A stretch of DNA of 64,000 bases from Candidatus Nitrotoga sp. SPKER (lineage in GTDB: Bacteria > Pseudomonadota > Gammaproteobacteria > Burkholderiales > Gallionellaceae). Below the pieces are notes generated by a model. That model worked only from the letters and a program-made list of their open reading frames with translations, searched no databases and was not told where the DNA came from. Numbering within the stretch: the first letter of the stretch is position 1; each line of letters begins with the position of its first letter. A program made the translations under genes and the position numbers. Location: assembly GCA_003402285.1 (NCBI GenBank), contig QFXG01000017.1:124001-188000 (forward strand), written 5' to 3'. Positions 18,124 through 28,967 of this stretch are shown piece by piece.

Positions 18124-21100
18124 ATGCGCTCAGAAAAAATGGACACAATGACAATTTTCAAGAACAACTTGCCCCGATTTTCGAATCACCTCTGGGTGAC
18201 ACTGGGTATGCTCGTTGTCTTCGCTATAACCTTTGTCGTTTATGCTTGCGCAGAAAAGGAAATCGGACGTGCTAATGAGTTGCGGCAGCGGTCTTTTTTG
18301 CTGGCTGACGAATTGCGCCAGTCGTCTGATGACCTTACACGAATGGTTCGCACCTATGTGGTGATCGGAGATCCAATCTATAAGCAACACTATCAAGAAA
18401 TTCTCGACATTCAGGAGGGCAGGAAGCCTCGCCCAATCGACTATCACAACATCTACTGGGATATCGTGCTGCGCGATGACCAGCGTCCGCGTCCGCCGGG
18501 ACTGGCAGTTCCCTTGCTGGAGTTGATGCGAGGGGCTGGTTTTACTAAAGAAGAATTCGCCAAGCTGGCGGAGGCAAAAGCTAATTTAGATACGCTCACA
18601 CGCACTGAATTTGCTGCAATGAAACTGATCGAATCAACCAGCCCGCCAATCGAGGCGAACCGCGCTGGGGCAATTGCTATGTTGCATGACGAGGCTTACC
18701 ACCAAGCCAAGATCAGCGTCATGCGGCCGATCAGCCAGTTTCAAAGAATGGCTGATAAACGTACCTTGGAGGCCGTGCATACCGCCGAAATCCGCGCTAC
18801 CTTGATACGTTCGATCTTTATTCTGTTGGGCATGTTGCTGGCATTCCTGTTATGGAAACTGCAACGGAACTTGCGTGCGACGCTGGGCGGCTCAGTGAAC
18901 GAACTACATACGCGCATCGCTCATCTTGGTAGTGGAAATTTTTCATCCGTTATTACGGTCGCTAAAGGCATGGAAAACAGCGTGCTGGACTGGTTATCAG
19001 AAACACAGATCAGTCTGGCCAGGATTGACGCTCAGCGTAAGGAAGCCGAAGCAAAAAATCAACGCCTGACCAAGCTTTACGCCGCTTTGAGCAAGTGTAA
19101 CCAGGCCATCGTGCGCTGTACCAGCGAGAGGGAGTTGTTCACGCAAGTGTGCCGCGTTGTAGTGAATTTTGGTGGCATTGATATGGCATGGGTAGGTGTA
19201 CTTGAAGAACAGAGTGAATATATAAAGCCGGTCGCATCCTTTGGTAGTGGTGTGGAATATCTGAAAGGGCTGCAGATTCCAGTGTCAGTCGATGAACCAT
19301 ACGGACGTGGACCGACCAGCTCGGCGTTCCGCGAAAACTTGCCATTTTGGTGTCAAAATTTTCAGCATGACCCTATTACTACGCAGTGGCATAAGCACGG
19401 TGCACGATTTGGGTGGGCGTCATCTGCCGCGTTGCCGCTGCATTGTAATGGTGAAGTTATCGGGGTTTTAACCCTCTATACCGATGTGGACAACGCCTTT
19501 GACGAAAATGTGCGTAATTTGCTGGTGGGTATGGCGATGGACATAGACTATGCGCTGAAAAGTTTTGAGCACGAGGCGCAGCGTAAGCGGGCAGAAGAAG
19601 CGTTGCGGGAGAGCGAACAGCGCTTGCGCACCATCATCGAGACGGAGCCGGAATGTATAAAGGTCTTGGATAACGACGGTCGAATTCTGGAAATGAATGC
19701 TATGGGTCTCGCCATGCTTGAAGCAGACTCCATAGAGGAGGTGCAACAGCATAAACTCGTAGATTTTATTCTTTCCGATTATCACGATGCCTTTCTCGCC
19801 ATGCATAAGCGCGTAATGAGTGGCGAAAGTTGTTTTTTTGAGTTCGAAATAAAAGGCATCAAAGGCGCTCAGCGCTGGCTGGAAACTCATGCCGCGCCAT
19901 TGAGTAATGCGGACGGTAAAATTACGATGTTGCTTGGTATTACCAGAGATATCACCGCGCGCAAGGAAGCCGAAAAGTGTATTCAATATCTGGCGCATTT
20001 CGACTCGCTTACCGGGTTACCGAACCGTGTTCAGTTGAACAGTCACGCCAAATATGTCATCAGTTTGGCGCAGCGGAGTCAAGTGCCAGTGACGTTGATG
20101 TTCCTCGATCTCGATCACTTCAAGGATATTAACGATACGCTCGGCCACAGCGTTGGTGATGCTTTGCTGGTTGAACTGGCTAAACGGTTGCGCTTGGTGT
20201 TACGCGAGGAAGATATGGTGTCGCGTCTTGGAGGGGATGAATTCATCTTCTTATTGTATGGCGTCGATGCACACGAGGCACCTCTGGTAGCGCAGAAGCT
20301 GCTGGATGTCATCGCCGTACCGTGCCAGATAGAACAGTATGACCTGAACGTAACGGGCTCGATTGGCATTGCCCTTTATCCAGGCGACGGCACGGATCTG
20401 GAGGCACTTGCTAAAAGCGCCGATTCCGCTATGTATCGCGCCAAGCACGAAGGTCGTCATGGCTATCGTTTCTTTACTGCTGAAATGCAGGTTCGTGCGG
20501 CGCGTCACCTGAAGCTGGTTAATGCGCTGCGTCAGGCGTTGGAGCGGAATCAGCTAGAAGTATACTACCAGCCGCAGGTTTCTATGCAGGATGGACGAAT
20601 CATCGGGGCGGAAGCTCTGCTGCATTGGATACATCCTGCGTTGGGTTCAGTCTCGCCATCCGAGTTCATTCCCTCAGCAGAAGAAAGTGGACTGATTATG
20701 CCGATTGGAGAGTGGGTGCTGAGGCACGCGGTGCGACAGGCAAAATTATGGATGCAGAGTGGCTTTGTTCCGCTGGTCATGGCGGTGAATCTTTCCGCAG
20801 TTCAGTTCCGTCATCCCGATTTGCCCAATTTAATCACGCGTATTCTTGATGAAGAGGGGCTGCCGCCAGAGTATCTGGAACTAGAACTGACCGAGGGCGT
20901 AGCGATGCATGACCCACAAAATGCTATTGCCGTGATGAATAAACTGTACGAACGCGGCGTGCGTATGTCGATCGATGATTTTGGTACCGGCTATTCTTCA
21001 TTGAGCCATCTTAAGAAATTCAAGGTGTATAAACTTAAGATCGATCAGTCCTTTGTACGCGATATCAGCACCGATCCGGAAGACAGGGCTATCGTTAGCG

Positions 21101-21273
21101 CCGTCATCAACATGGCGAAGAGTCTTGGTCTGCAAACCATCGCTGAAGGAGTGGAGACGACGGGACAGCTAGAATTCCTGCGGGAACAGGGTTGTGATGA
21201 AATGCAGGGCTATTATTATTGCAAGCCACTGCCTGCTGATCAGTTCGAGGAGTTTGTTCGATCAAAGGTTTGA
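18124..21273 (+). CDS. Membrane GAF-PAS-GGDEF-EAL cyclic-di-GMP protein
   Basis: A protein of about 1049 residues. Two membrane helices (about 23-45 and 228-247) flank a helical periplasmic sensor domain of about 180 residues. A GAF domain (about 330-480), a PAS domain (495-615), a GGDEF domain with intact RLGGDEF (near 703) and an EAL domain with AEALLHW (near 829) follow. The EAL domain keeps ELELTEG, DDFGTGYSS and KIDQSFV, so both synthesis and hydrolysis of cyclic-di-GMP are possible. The start is uncertain: the frame opens at 18043, but 18124 (MRSEKM) or 18139 fits a normal N-terminus better. No strong ribosome-binding site is visible. Confidence 0.9.
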   Translation: MRSEKMDTMTIFKNNLPRFSNHLWVTLGMLVVFAITFVVYACAEKEIGRANELRQRSFLLADELRQSSDDLTRMVRTYVVIGDPIYKQHYQEILDIQEGRKPRPIDYHNIYWDIVLRDDQRPRPPGLAVPLLELMRGAGFTKEEFAKLAEAKANLDTLTRTEFAAMKLIESTSPPIEANRAGAIAMLHDEAYHQAKISVMRPISQFQRMADKRTLEAVHTAEIRATLIRSIFILLGMLLAFLLWKLQRNLRATLGGSVNELHTRIAHLGSGNFSSVITVAKGMENSVLDWLSETQISLARIDAQRKEAEAKNQRLTKLYAALSKCNQAIVRCTSERELFTQVCRVVVNFGGIDMAWVGVLEEQSEYIKPVASFGSGVEYLKGLQIPVSVDEPYGRGPTSSAFRENLPFWCQNFQHDPITTQWHKHGARFGWASSAALPLHCNGEVIGVLTLYTDVDNAFDENVRNLLVGMAMDIDYALKSFEHEAQRKRAEEALRESEQRLRTIIETEPECIKVLDNDGRILEMNAMGLAMLEADSIEEVQQHKLVDFILSDYHDAFLAMHKRVMSGESCFFEFEIKGIKGAQRWLETHAAPLSNADGKITMLLGITRDITARKEAEKCIQYLAHFDSLTGLPNRVQLNSHAKYVISLAQRSQVPVTLMFLDLDHFKDINDTLGHSVGDALLVELAKRLRLVLREEDMVSRLGGDEFIFLLYGVDAHEAPLVAQKLLDVIAVPCQIEQYDLNVTGSIGIALYPGDGTDLEALAKSADSAMYRAKHEGRHGYRFFTAEMQVRAARHLKLVNALRQALERNQLEVYYQPQVSMQDGRIIGAEALLHWIHPALGSVSPSEFIPSAEESGLIMPIGEWVLRHAVRQAKLWMQSGFVPLVMAVNLSAVQFRHPDLPNLITRILDEEGLPPEYLELELTEGVAMHDPQNAIAVMNKLYERGVRMSIDDFGTGYSSLSHLKKFKVYKLKIDQSFVRDISTDPEDRAIVSAVINMAKSLGLQTIAEGVETTGQLEFLREQGCDEMQGYYYCKPLPADQFEEFVRSKV

Positions 21274-21328
21274 AAATTAAACTTAACCTGTTTGCTAGCC
21301 TTAACCTTCTACGCTTATTTCTAGGTTA

Positions 21329-21345
21329 CTTCCTCTATGAGGAAG
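21329..21345. terminator. Small hairpin after the GGDEF/EAL gene
   Basis: CTTCCTC and GAGGAAG pair perfectly around a 3-base loop, 55 bases past the stop codon and between convergent genes. No T-run follows, so a terminator role is only possible. Confidence 0.35.
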
Positions 21346-21393
21346 CGGCATCGACGTAATGGAATTGTGAGTTTTTCGCTTGATTTCATTAAT

Positions 21394-21792
21394 TCAAATT
21401 TGGGTTGCGATTGCAATGATCCAGTAGCGCGCAAATTTTCCTATCGCCATGAATAATACAGCGTGCCAAGGATTGAGCCTTAGCCATCCTGCAGCAAGAC
21501 ATAGCGCATCACCCAATAATGGCACCCAGGCTAGCAGTAACGCGGGTGTACCGTAGTGCTGTATTTTTTCTACATGTTTGAGTTTATGGGTTGGTGGTAA
21601 TAGTCGGCCCATGCCGAAAGACACCATGCCACCCAGTGTATTGCCAAGAGCACTGAGTAAAAGCGCAGGCCAGAATAATTCCGGGTATATTTTCAGTATG
21701 CTGATTAGTACAATTTCAGAACCACCAGGAAGCAAGGTGGCGGCAAGGAAGCTGCTAATGAAAAGCGATAATAGACTGGCAGATTCAGTCAT
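21394..21792 (-). CDS. yqaA: YqaA/DedA-like inner-membrane protein
   Basis: A 132-residue hydrophobic protein with the YqaA features: FISSFLAATLLPGGSEIVL at the N-terminus, the re-entrant region ALGNTLGGMVSFGMGRLLPP and LLLAWVPLLGDALCLAAGWLR toward the C-terminus. It belongs to the SNARE-associated/DedA superfamily (VTT domain), members of which move lipids across membranes. The conserved Pro-Gly-Gly-Ser-Glu and Gly-Asp are present. It is short, as YqaA proteins are. The function of YqaA itself is not established. Confidence 0.85.
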   Translation of the reverse strand: MTESASLLSLFISSFLAATLLPGGSEIVLISILKIYPELFWPALLLSALGNTLGGMVSFGMGRLLPPTHKLKHVEKIQHYGTPALLLAWVPLLGDALCLAAGWLRLNPWHAVLFMAIGKFARYWIIAIATQI

Positions 21793-21857
21793 GTCTATTT
21801 AAAGAGGGAGGCTTCTGCTAAAACCACCCTCACGTTTAAAAATGAATGACAGATTGA

Positions 21858-22673
21858 TTAAAATTTGATTGCCGAAAAAATCTTTTTCGCCAGATTACCC
21901 GTTGCTTCCAGTGGGTTTGCGCGAATTGCTTTTTCCTGTTCGGCCATCATCAGAAACAAGCCGTCCATTGCTTTTCGGGTAATGTAGTCATCCATCTTGG
22001 TATCACGTTTATCTATCAAACCAAACTGCGCTCCCTTTTCAGCGAATTGATCATAGGTCTCCGCAAGTTTCACTTTTTGTATTGAAGTAGCCACGACAGG
22101 TTTAAATTTTCCAGCCAGCGCAGTTTCAGTGTTTTTACGGAAATATTGCGTGGCAGCATCACTACCGCCTGTGAGTATGCTTTTGGCATCGTCCACGGAC
22201 ATTTTATTGACTGCACCGACTAATAGATCTTTTGCTTCAGGCACCGCTGTTTCGGCGGCTCGATTGATAGAGGTAGTCAAGTCGTCAGCATACTTTCCCA
22301 TGCCAAATTTACGTAATAAGCCATCTGCTTTTTGCAGACTTTCCGGCAATGGGATACGTACTTTGTCGTTACCAAGGTAACCATTCTCTTTGGCAAGATT
22401 GGCAACGGCAGTTTCTGCCCCCTGAATGAGGGCTTGCTTCAAGCTACCAATCTGATCATTGTTGCTAAAATTGGCTAAATTTGCCGCAGATTTTGGAGTT
22501 TCTGTTGTCGCTGGTGTGTTGCTAGAGGCAGCAGATTCTGAGTTCTGTGAGGTAGATTTTCCTAAACTGCCAAGCTCTTTGTTGATTAAATTACCAAAAT
22601 CAATAGCGTGAGTATGGCTAGCAGCAAGCGTGATAGAGGCAAATAGAATGCTTTGGATTATATGTCGAGGCAT
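21858..22673 (-). CDS. Exported DUF4197 protein
   Basis: A 271-residue protein with a signal peptide (MPRHIIQSILFASITLAASHTHA) and a Ser/Thr/Asn-rich linker to about residue 70. The helical DUF4197 domain follows, with LKQALIQGAETAVANLAKENGYLGND, KVRIPLPESLQKADGLLRK and a C-terminal DYITRKAMDGLFLMMAEQEK. The family is widespread in Proteobacteria, exported, and of unknown function. AGGAG stands 9 bases before the ATG. Confidence 0.88.
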   Translation of the reverse strand: MPRHIIQSILFASITLAASHTHAIDFGNLINKELGSLGKSTSQNSESAASSNTPATTETPKSAANLANFSNNDQIGSLKQALIQGAETAVANLAKENGYLGNDKVRIPLPESLQKADGLLRKFGMGKYADDLTTSINRAAETAVPEAKDLLVGAVNKMSVDDAKSILTGGSDAATQYFRKNTETALAGKFKPVVATSIQKVKLAETYDQFAEKGAQFGLIDKRDTKMDDYITRKAMDGLFLMMAEQEKAIRANPLEATGNLAKKIFSAIKF

Positions 22674-22933
22674 AAAAGTATTTCTCCTGTAAGAGTGAGT
22701 TTAAAATTTATATGTAGCTATTGTAAAATTTTTTGGGAAGCATACAGATATGGTATCGAACATATTATTACAATGTGGTAAAAAGTGTGCTGGTGTGGAT
22801 GTATATTTTCCTGCATTGTGAAAGTGAATCCACGTTATCATTTTCCACCTGATTAATCGGTATAAGTTTATTTATGCAATTATCGTAGCCTGCTAAATTT
22901 TGTGCAAAGCCACCCAATCAACTCGGAGCCAAC

Positions 22934-24445
22934 ATGAGCAAACCGCTACTGATCGCTAAAAATAACAAGCAAGAACTTTTTCTACTGCCGCAAATGGCCA
23001 ACCGCCATGGGTTGATAACCGGTGCGACAGGCACTGGCAAGACTGTCACTCTGCAAACATTGGCTGAATCCTTCAGCCGCATTGGTGTGCCAGTATTTCT
23101 TTCTGATATCAAGGGAGATTTGTCCGGTTTGAGCAAGATCGGTGGCAACAATCAAAAAGTTACCGAAAGAGTTGCGCAACTCAATCTGGAAAATTTTGTA
23201 CCGCGCGCTTACCCAGTAACGTTCTGGGATGTATTCGGAACTTTGGGTCATCCATTGCGTGCCACTATCTCTGACATGGGACCGATGCTCATTGGGCGTA
23301 TGTTAAATTTAAATGAAGTACAACAGGGTGTGCTGGCGCTCGTATTTAAAGTCGCCGATGACAATGGACTGTTATTACTCGATTTGAAGGATCTGCGCGC
23401 GATGTTGCAGAACGTGGGTGACAATGCCGCAGATTTCACGACTGAATACGGCAATATCTCCACAGCCAGCATCGGTGCGATTCAGCGTGGTTTACTGCAA
23501 ATTGAAACGCAAGGCGGGGAAAGTTTTTTTGGTGAGCCGATGCTCAATATTACCGACCTGATGCAGACCGACGCTAACGGCTACGGCATGATTAACATCC
23601 TGGCTGCCGATAAATTGATGTCTTCGCCTAAAGTATATTCCACCATGCTGCTGTGGTTGCTTTCCGAATTATTCGAGCATCTGTCCGAAGCGGGTGATCT
23701 CGCCAAGCCTAGGCTGGTATTTTTCTTCGACGAAGCTCATTTACTGTTTAACGATGCCCCTGAAGCACTGCTCGATAAAATTGAACAAGTGGTACGTCTG
23801 ATTCGTTCTAAAGGCGTAGGGATATATTTTGTCACTCAAAACCCCGCAGATGTGCCGGACAAGGTATTGGGTCAGCTTGGCAATCGCGTGCAGCATGCGT
23901 TACGTGCTTTTAGTCCGCGCGACCAGAAGGCTGTAAAGGCAGCAGCTGAAACCATGCATGACAATCCCGATCTGGATGAAGAAGCCGTTATTACTACGCT
24001 GGGCGTAGGTGAAGCACTTGTTTCATGCTTGGACGAAAAAGGCCGACCAGGTATTGTTGAACGCGCATTGATTGTGCCGCCCCAGGCTCAGATTGGCCCG
24101 ATTAATGAAGCTGAACGCAAAGCTATTATTCAAGATTCGTTGTTGGTCGGTCACTATGAAAAAGCTGTGGATCGCGAATCGGCTTACGAAATTATCAAGA
24201 AGCGCGCCAGCAATCAATCTACGGAAGACACAAAAGCACAGGCTGCTGAACCAACTCAAGAAGAGACGGGTAGTAATGCTGGATTTGGCGGGATTTTGGG
24301 AAGTATATTTGGAGGGGGTACCTCGAGAAGCCGCGAAGGGGTAGGTGAAGCGTTTGCCAAGAGTGCCGCCCGTGCCATTGGTTCAACAGTCGGGCGGCAA
24401 ATTATTCGTGGGGTACTGGGTTCGCTCTTGGGTGGTAGGCGGTAA
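22934..24445 (+). CDS. HerA-like / DUF853 (YjgR-type) ATPase
   Basis: A 503-residue P-loop ATPase with Walker [12 protein letters not shown] near residue 30, the [12 protein letters not shown] motif and Walker [14 protein letters not shown]. An arginine-finger-like [26 protein letters not shown] block follows. This pattern is typical of the DUF853/YjgR family, which is related to HerA-FtsK translocases. A Gly-rich C-terminal tail ([28 protein letters not shown]) is also characteristic. Its cellular role is not established. It is a single-gene unit, convergent with lpdA. Confidence 0.9.
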   Translation: MSKPLLIAKNNKQELFLLPQMANRHGLITGATGTGKTVTLQTLAESFSRIGVPVFLSDIKGDLSGLSKIGGNNQKVTERVAQLNLENFVPRAYPVTFWDVFGTLGHPLRATISDMGPMLIGRMLNLNEVQQGVLALVFKVADDNGLLLLDLKDLRAMLQNVGDNAADFTTEYGNISTASIGAIQRGLLQIETQGGESFFGEPMLNITDLMQTDANGYGMINILAADKLMSSPKVYSTMLLWLLSELFEHLSEAGDLAKPRLVFFFDEAHLLFNDAPEALLDKIEQVVRLIRSKGVGIYFVTQNPADVPDKVLGQLGNRVQHALRAFSPRDQKAVKAAAETMHDNPDLDEEAVITTLGVGEALVSCLDEKGRPGIVERALIVPPQAQIGPINEAERKAIIQDSLLVGHYEKAVDRESAYEIIKKRASNQSTEDTKAQAAEPTQEETGSNAGFGGILGSIFGGGTSRSREGVGEAFAKSAARAIGSTVGRQIIRGVLGSLLGGRR

Positions 24446-24534
24446 GTGCATCATCGCTGAGTAATTTCGGTCATTTTTACGACGAAGTAAAGCAGACGTC
24501 ATAATTGCGTTTAAAGGCATCGGCGTATTTAAAT

Positions 24535-26403
24535 TTAGATGCGCCCAGATTTTTTGCGCGGCATGTATAGGTCCGTAATACTGCCTTCGGCAATTTCCGC
24601 TCCGAAGCCGACAGTTTCTGATAGTGTAGGGTGCGGATGAATAGTCAGAGCGATGTCCTCCATGTTCGCTCCCATTTCCAGAGCAAGCACCGTTTCAGCG
24701 ATCAATTCACCTGCGTTGCTGCCCACGATGCCTGCACCCAGAATATTTTTTGTTTGTGGGTCATATAGTAGTTTGGTCAGTCCTTCTTCCCGTCCCATTG
24801 ACAATGCACGGCCGCTCGCTGCCCATGGAAAAGCTGCCTTTTCATAGGCGATACCTTGTGCTTTAGCTTGCGTTTCGGTTAGACCCATCCAGGAAATTTC
24901 CGGATCGGTATAAGCCACAGACGGGATTGTAAGTGCATCAAAGCTGGCTTTATGCCCGGCAATCACCTCTGCCGCTACTTTGCCTTCATGCGTTGCCTTG
25001 TGCGCCAGCATAGGGTCGCCCACAATGTCGCCAATCGCATAGATGTGAGGTACGTTGCTGCGCTGTTGTTTATCCACTGGAATGAAACCACGTTCATTGA
25101 CTATTACACCTGCTGCTGCTGCTGCGTTAATTGCGTGTCCGTTTGGACGCCGTCCTACGGCGAGCAGCACACGGTCGTATAGTTGTGGTTGGGGTGCATT
25201 ATCACCTTCAAAAGTTATATTTAACCCTTCCTTTTGTGCCTCAATTTTGGTAACTTTTGTTTTTAAGTAAATGGCTTCGTAACGTTTTTCGATGCGTTTG
25301 TGCAACGGACGTACAAGGTCGCGATCAGCGCCGGGAATCAGGCCATCGGCTAATTCGACCACAGAAACTTTGGAACCCAGCGCATCATATACCGTGCCCA
25401 TTTCCAAGCCGATGATGCCCCCGCCAATAATCAACATACGCTCAGGGATATCCTGCAACTGCAATGCGCCGGTGGAATCAATCAAGCGTGGATCATCGTA
25501 CGGAAAACCGGGAATACGTGCCACGCTGGAGCCCGCTGCAATGATGGCATTATCAAACGTAATAGTCTTACTACCGTCGCTGGTTTCCACCGTGATGCTG
25601 TTAGGCGAATTGAATTTCGCCACACCGTAAACTACTTGCACTTTGCGTTGTTTGGATAATACGGTTAAGCCGCCGGTTAGTTTGGCGATAATGCTTTCCT
25701 TCCAGCTGCGAATTTTATCGATATCGATTGTCGGTTTGCTAAAAGTTACGCCATGATGTGAAATTTCATCTGCTTCGGTGATAGTCTTGGCGACATGCAA
25801 CAGCGCCTTTGACGGGATGCAGCCTACATTAAGACATACCCCACCCAGTTTGGAGTGACGTTCAATCAGTATTACCTGTTTGCCCAGGTCAGCAGCACGG
25901 AAAGCTGCGGTATAGCCACCGGGCCCAGCACCCAGGACGACTATTTCGGCGTGAAGGTCACCTTTTTCAAAAGAAGGTGAGGTTGGGGGAGTAAATTCAG
26001 GTATCGAGGAGGGGGTAGAAGTGACTTGTGGCGTAGATGAAATTTTTTCTGCTTCTGTTTTTTCTGCATCAGGTGAGAGCGTTGGCTTTTCCTCTGAAAC
26101 AGGGGAGATGGAAGCGACTGCAGTGGGTTGTGCAGACGAGGAGATCGGCCCTTCCGTTGTCGTTTCTGTTTCTAGTATCAGGATTAAAGTGCCTTGACTG
26201 ACCTTGTCCCCAATTTTGATCTTTAATTCTTTTACCACCCCCGTAGCGGGGGAAGGTACGTCCACAGTCGCTTTGTCGGTTTCCAATGTGATCAGTGATT
26301 GTTCTGCTACGACAGTTTCGCCTATTTGGACTAACACTTCGATAGTTGTTACATCTTTAAAATCACCAATATCCGGTACGTTAACGGCGACAGTTTGTTT
26401 CAT
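24535..26403 (-). CDS. lpdA: Dihydrolipoyl dehydrogenase with N-terminal lipoyl domain
   Basis: A 622-residue E3 subunit. Residues 1-80 are a lipoyl domain with the lipoylation site [13 protein letters not shown] Ser/Thr/Pro/Glu-rich linker follows to about residue 150, then the FAD domain ([15 protein letters not shown]) with the redox disulfide [15 protein letters not shown]. The NAD domain ([14 protein letters not shown]) and the C-terminal [10 protein letters not shown] with the catalytic His follow. It reoxidises dihydrolipoamide of 2-oxoacid dehydrogenase complexes. The lipoyl-fused form is common in betaproteobacteria, where it serves pyruvate dehydrogenase. Here aceE and aceF are not adjacent; the neighbours are proA and a HerA-like gene. 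Confidence 0.95.
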   Translation of the reverse strand: MKQTVAVNVPDIGDFKDVTTIEVLVQIGETVVAEQSLITLETDKATVDVPSPATGVVKELKIKIGDKVSQGTLILILETETTTEGPISSSAQPTAVASISPVSEEKPTLSPDAEKTEAEKISSTPQVTSTPSSIPEFTPPTSPSFEKGDLHAEIVVLGAGPGGYTAAFRAADLGKQVILIERHSKLGGVCLNVGCIPSKALLHVAKTITEADEISHHGVTFSKPTIDIDKIRSWKESIIAKLTGGLTVLSKQRKVQVVYGVAKFNSPNSITVETSDGSKTITFDNAIIAAGSSVARIPGFPYDDPRLIDSTGALQLQDIPERMLIIGGGIIGLEMGTVYDALGSKVSVVELADGLIPGADRDLVRPLHKRIEKRYEAIYLKTKVTKIEAQKEGLNITFEGDNAPQPQLYDRVLLAVGRRPNGHAINAAAAAGVIVNERGFIPVDKQQRSNVPHIYAIGDIVGDPMLAHKATHEGKVAAEVIAGHKASFDALTIPSVAYTDPEISWMGLTETQAKAQGIAYEKAAFPWAASGRALSMGREEGLTKLLYDPQTKNILGAGIVGSNAGELIAETVLALEMGANMEDIALTIHPHPTLSETVGFGAEIAEGSITDLYMPRKKSGRI

Positions 26404-26467
26404 AATTTTCTTTCGTGATCATTTTAGAAGTACATTTACACATAAACCTTGGTGAGAAATTTTGCTG

Positions 26468-27727
26468 CTAATTTCTTATCTGCCCGTTGCCCAGTACAAT
26501 AAATTTCTGCGAGGTTAACCCTTCCAATCCTACAGGGCCACGCGCGTGAATTTTGTCCGTAGATATACCGATTTCCGCACCTAATCCGTATTCAAAGCCA
26601 TCGGCAAAGCGTGTTGAGGCATTCACCATGACCGAGCTGGAATCCACTTCGCGTAAAAAGCGCATCGCTTTGGTGTAATTCTCGGTCACGATGCTGTCAG
26701 TGTGCTGTGATCCGTAGGTGTTGATGTGTGCAATAGCATCGTCCAACCCAGCCAGCAGTCGCACGCTCAAAATCGGTGCAAGATATTCGGTGCGCCAATC
26801 TTCTTCTGTCGCAATGGCCATTTGTGTAATGAGTTTACATGCGGCTTTGTCACCACGCAGCTCCACGCCTTTATCCAGATATATTTTACATAATTGAGGC
26901 AGTACATGTGGCGCCACACGGGTAGCCACCAACAAGGTTTCCATGGTATTACACACACCATAACGCTGAGTTTTGGCGTTGTCGGCGATGCGAATGGCTT
27001 TCTCCAAATCAGCTTCATCGTCGATATAAACATGGCAGATACCGTCCAGGTGCTTTATGACCGGCACACGGGCTTCTTCCGAGATACGTGCGATTAGGCT
27101 TTTCCCGCCCCGAGGAACGATCACATCCACGTATTCTTGCATGGTAATAAGTTCGCCTACTGCGGCACGATCAGTAGTGTTGATCACCTGCACCGCAGTC
27201 TCCGGCAAGCCAGCTTCGCGCAGTCCCTGGTGGACGCATGCCGCAATAGCCTGGTTAGAATGAATCGCCTCGGAGCCACCACGTAAAATGGCAGCATTGC
27301 CGGATTTCAGGCACAGTCCTGCTGCATCAGCCGTTACATTTGGACGGGATTCATAAATGATGCCGATAACGCCAAGGGGTACACGCATCTTACCGACCTG
27401 GATGCCGGAAGGGCGATATTTCAGGTCGCTAATCTCTCCAATTAGATCCGGCAAAGCCGCTATCTGCAAAAGCCCTTCTGCCATGCTGCGCACGGATTTT
27501 TCAGTTAGGGTGAGACGATCGATGGAGGCAGCATCCAACCCGTTAATACGGGCAGCAACGGTATCCTTGGCGTTCGCCGTAATGAGTTGTGTGGTATTGC
27601 TCAGAATAGCAGCAGCAATATTTTCCAAGGCACGATTTTTTTTCGCTGTGCCAGCTTGCGCCATAATGCGCGAAGCGGCGCGGGCATCTTGCCCGACCTG
27701 CTGCATATATGTTTTTATGTCATTCAT
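26468..27727 (-). CDS. proA: Gamma-glutamyl phosphate reductase
   Basis: A 419-residue enzyme with ProA motifs: [37 protein letters not shown], the catalytic Cys region [12 protein letters not shown] and a C-terminal [15 protein letters not shown]. It reduces gamma-glutamyl phosphate to glutamate semialdehyde with NADPH, the second step of proline synthesis. proB is not adjacent. Its length is typical. It is followed 64 bases later by lpdA on the same strand and diverges from trpC. Confidence 0.96.
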   Translation of the reverse strand: MNDIKTYMQQVGQDARAASRIMAQAGTAKKNRALENIAAAILSNTTQLITANAKDTVAARINGLDAASIDRLTLTEKSVRSMAEGLLQIAALPDLIGEISDLKYRPSGIQVGKMRVPLGVIGIIYESRPNVTADAAGLCLKSGNAAILRGGSEAIHSNQAIAACVHQGLREAGLPETAVQVINTTDRAAVGELITMQEYVDVIVPRGGKSLIARISEEARVPVIKHLDGICHVYIDDEADLEKAIRIADNAKTQRYGVCNTMETLLVATRVAPHVLPQLCKIYLDKGVELRGDKAACKLITQMAIATEEDWRTEYLAPILSVRLLAGLDDAIAHINTYGSQHTDSIVTENYTKAMRFLREVDSSSVMVNASTRFADGFEYGLGAEIGISTDKIHARGPVGLEGLTSQKFIVLGNGQIRN

Positions 27728-27907
27728 TTTTTGCTACCTCATAATTCAAGCGGAGTCAGTAGATAAGCAGAGTGCAGCGATTCCATCACTGTGTTAATAC
27801 AGTTATTTCATTGATAACGGATATCGCTGCATTTTGTCCATCTATTAAGTGTCCATTTTACCATTGCACTTAAGTTAAAATACGCACCTTGTCTACTAGG
27901 ATCTGTT

Positions 27908-28699
27908 ATGTCTGACATTCTGCAAAAAATTCTTACTGTTAAGGCGCAAGAAATTGCTGCCGCAAAAGCCGAATGCTCATATGTTGCCATGCGCGCCAAG
28001 GCGGAACAAGCTTTACCCACTCGTGGTTTTGTTGGAGCAATTCGCGGAAAAATTACAGCAGGTCAGCCTGCAGTGATAGCCGAAATTAAAAAAGCCAGCC
28101 CAAGCAAAGGTGTATTGCGCGCGGATTTTCACCCAGCGGAAATTGCTGCGAGCTATGCAAATCATGGTGCGGCCTGCCTGTCAGTATTAACCGATGCGCA
28201 ATTCTTTCAGGGCAGTGTCGAATATCTGCAAGCAGCACGAACCGCTTGCTCAATCCCGGTGCTGCGTAAGGATTTCATGATAGATACCTATCAAATTTAT
28301 CAGGCACGTGCGTTAGGAGCGGACTGCATCCTGCTAATTGCAGCAGCATTAAGTTTGGCGCAGATGCAGGAATTCGAAGCTTTGGCACATAGCCTGGGAC
28401 TAAGCGTGCTGATAGAAGTGCATAACAAGGCAGAATTGGACGAGGCATTACAACTTACTACGCCGCTTATCGGTATTAATAACCGCAATTTGCGTACTTT
28501 TGAGGTGACGTTACAAACTACGTTGGATTTATTACCGTACATTCCACAAGAACGTATTGTGATAACCGAGAGTGGCATCCTCCAAGCAGAAGATGTACAA
28601 CTGATGCGCAATAATCACGTAAATGCCTTTTTGGTAGGCGAGGTATTTATGCGGGCTCCCGAACCAGGTGTTGCTTTAGCACGACTGTTTGGGTTGTGA
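27908..28699 (+). CDS. trpC: Indole-3-glycerol phosphate synthase
   Basis: A 263-residue TIM-barrel enzyme. It contains [16 protein letters not shown] with the catalytic lysine, [34 protein letters not shown] and a C-terminal ITESGI and [15 protein letters not shown]. It closes the indole ring in tryptophan synthesis. trpD and trpG, which usually precede trpC in betaproteobacteria, are not upstream; proA diverges instead, so the trp genes are split. AGGATC precedes the ATG weakly. Confidence 0.96.
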   Translation: MSDILQKILTVKAQEIAAAKAECSYVAMRAKAEQALPTRGFVGAIRGKITAGQPAVIAEIKKASPSKGVLRADFHPAEIAASYANHGAACLSVLTDAQFFQGSVEYLQAARTACSIPVLRKDFMIDTYQIYQARALGADCILLIAAALSLAQMQEFEALAHSLGLSVLIEVHNKAELDEALQLTTPLIGINNRNLRTFEVTLQTTLDLLPYIPQERIVITESGILQAEDVQLMRNNHVNAFLVGEVFMRAPEPGVALARLFGL

Positions 28700-28901
28700 A
28701 CTACATGCGCGTAACTGTGGTGAATTATTTTCTATATTGCACATTATTTTCAGCTATTGGTGAGATAGCTTATTGGAGCTGACAAGCTAGTAACTATGGT
28801 TATATAGACGGGGTGGAAGTAAGAGCTTGCTTGGGAAAGGGTTAATGTTGGTAATTTTCAGGCGCTGAGATTGATGTATGTTATCCGCATTACATCAATA
28901 T

Positions 28902-28930
28902 AAAAAACGGACACTCGAAAGTGTCCGTTT
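28902..28930 (-). terminator. Strong intrinsic terminator of the porin gene
   Basis: The minus strand reads AAACGGACACT-TTCG-AGTGTCCGTTT: a perfect 11-bp stem closed by a TTCG tetraloop and continued by three more T, then ATA. It begins 38 bases beyond the porin stop codon. Confidence 0.88.
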
Positions 28931-28967
28931 ATGATCAAACTATTAGTTTTCTTGCGAAGAAAATAGC

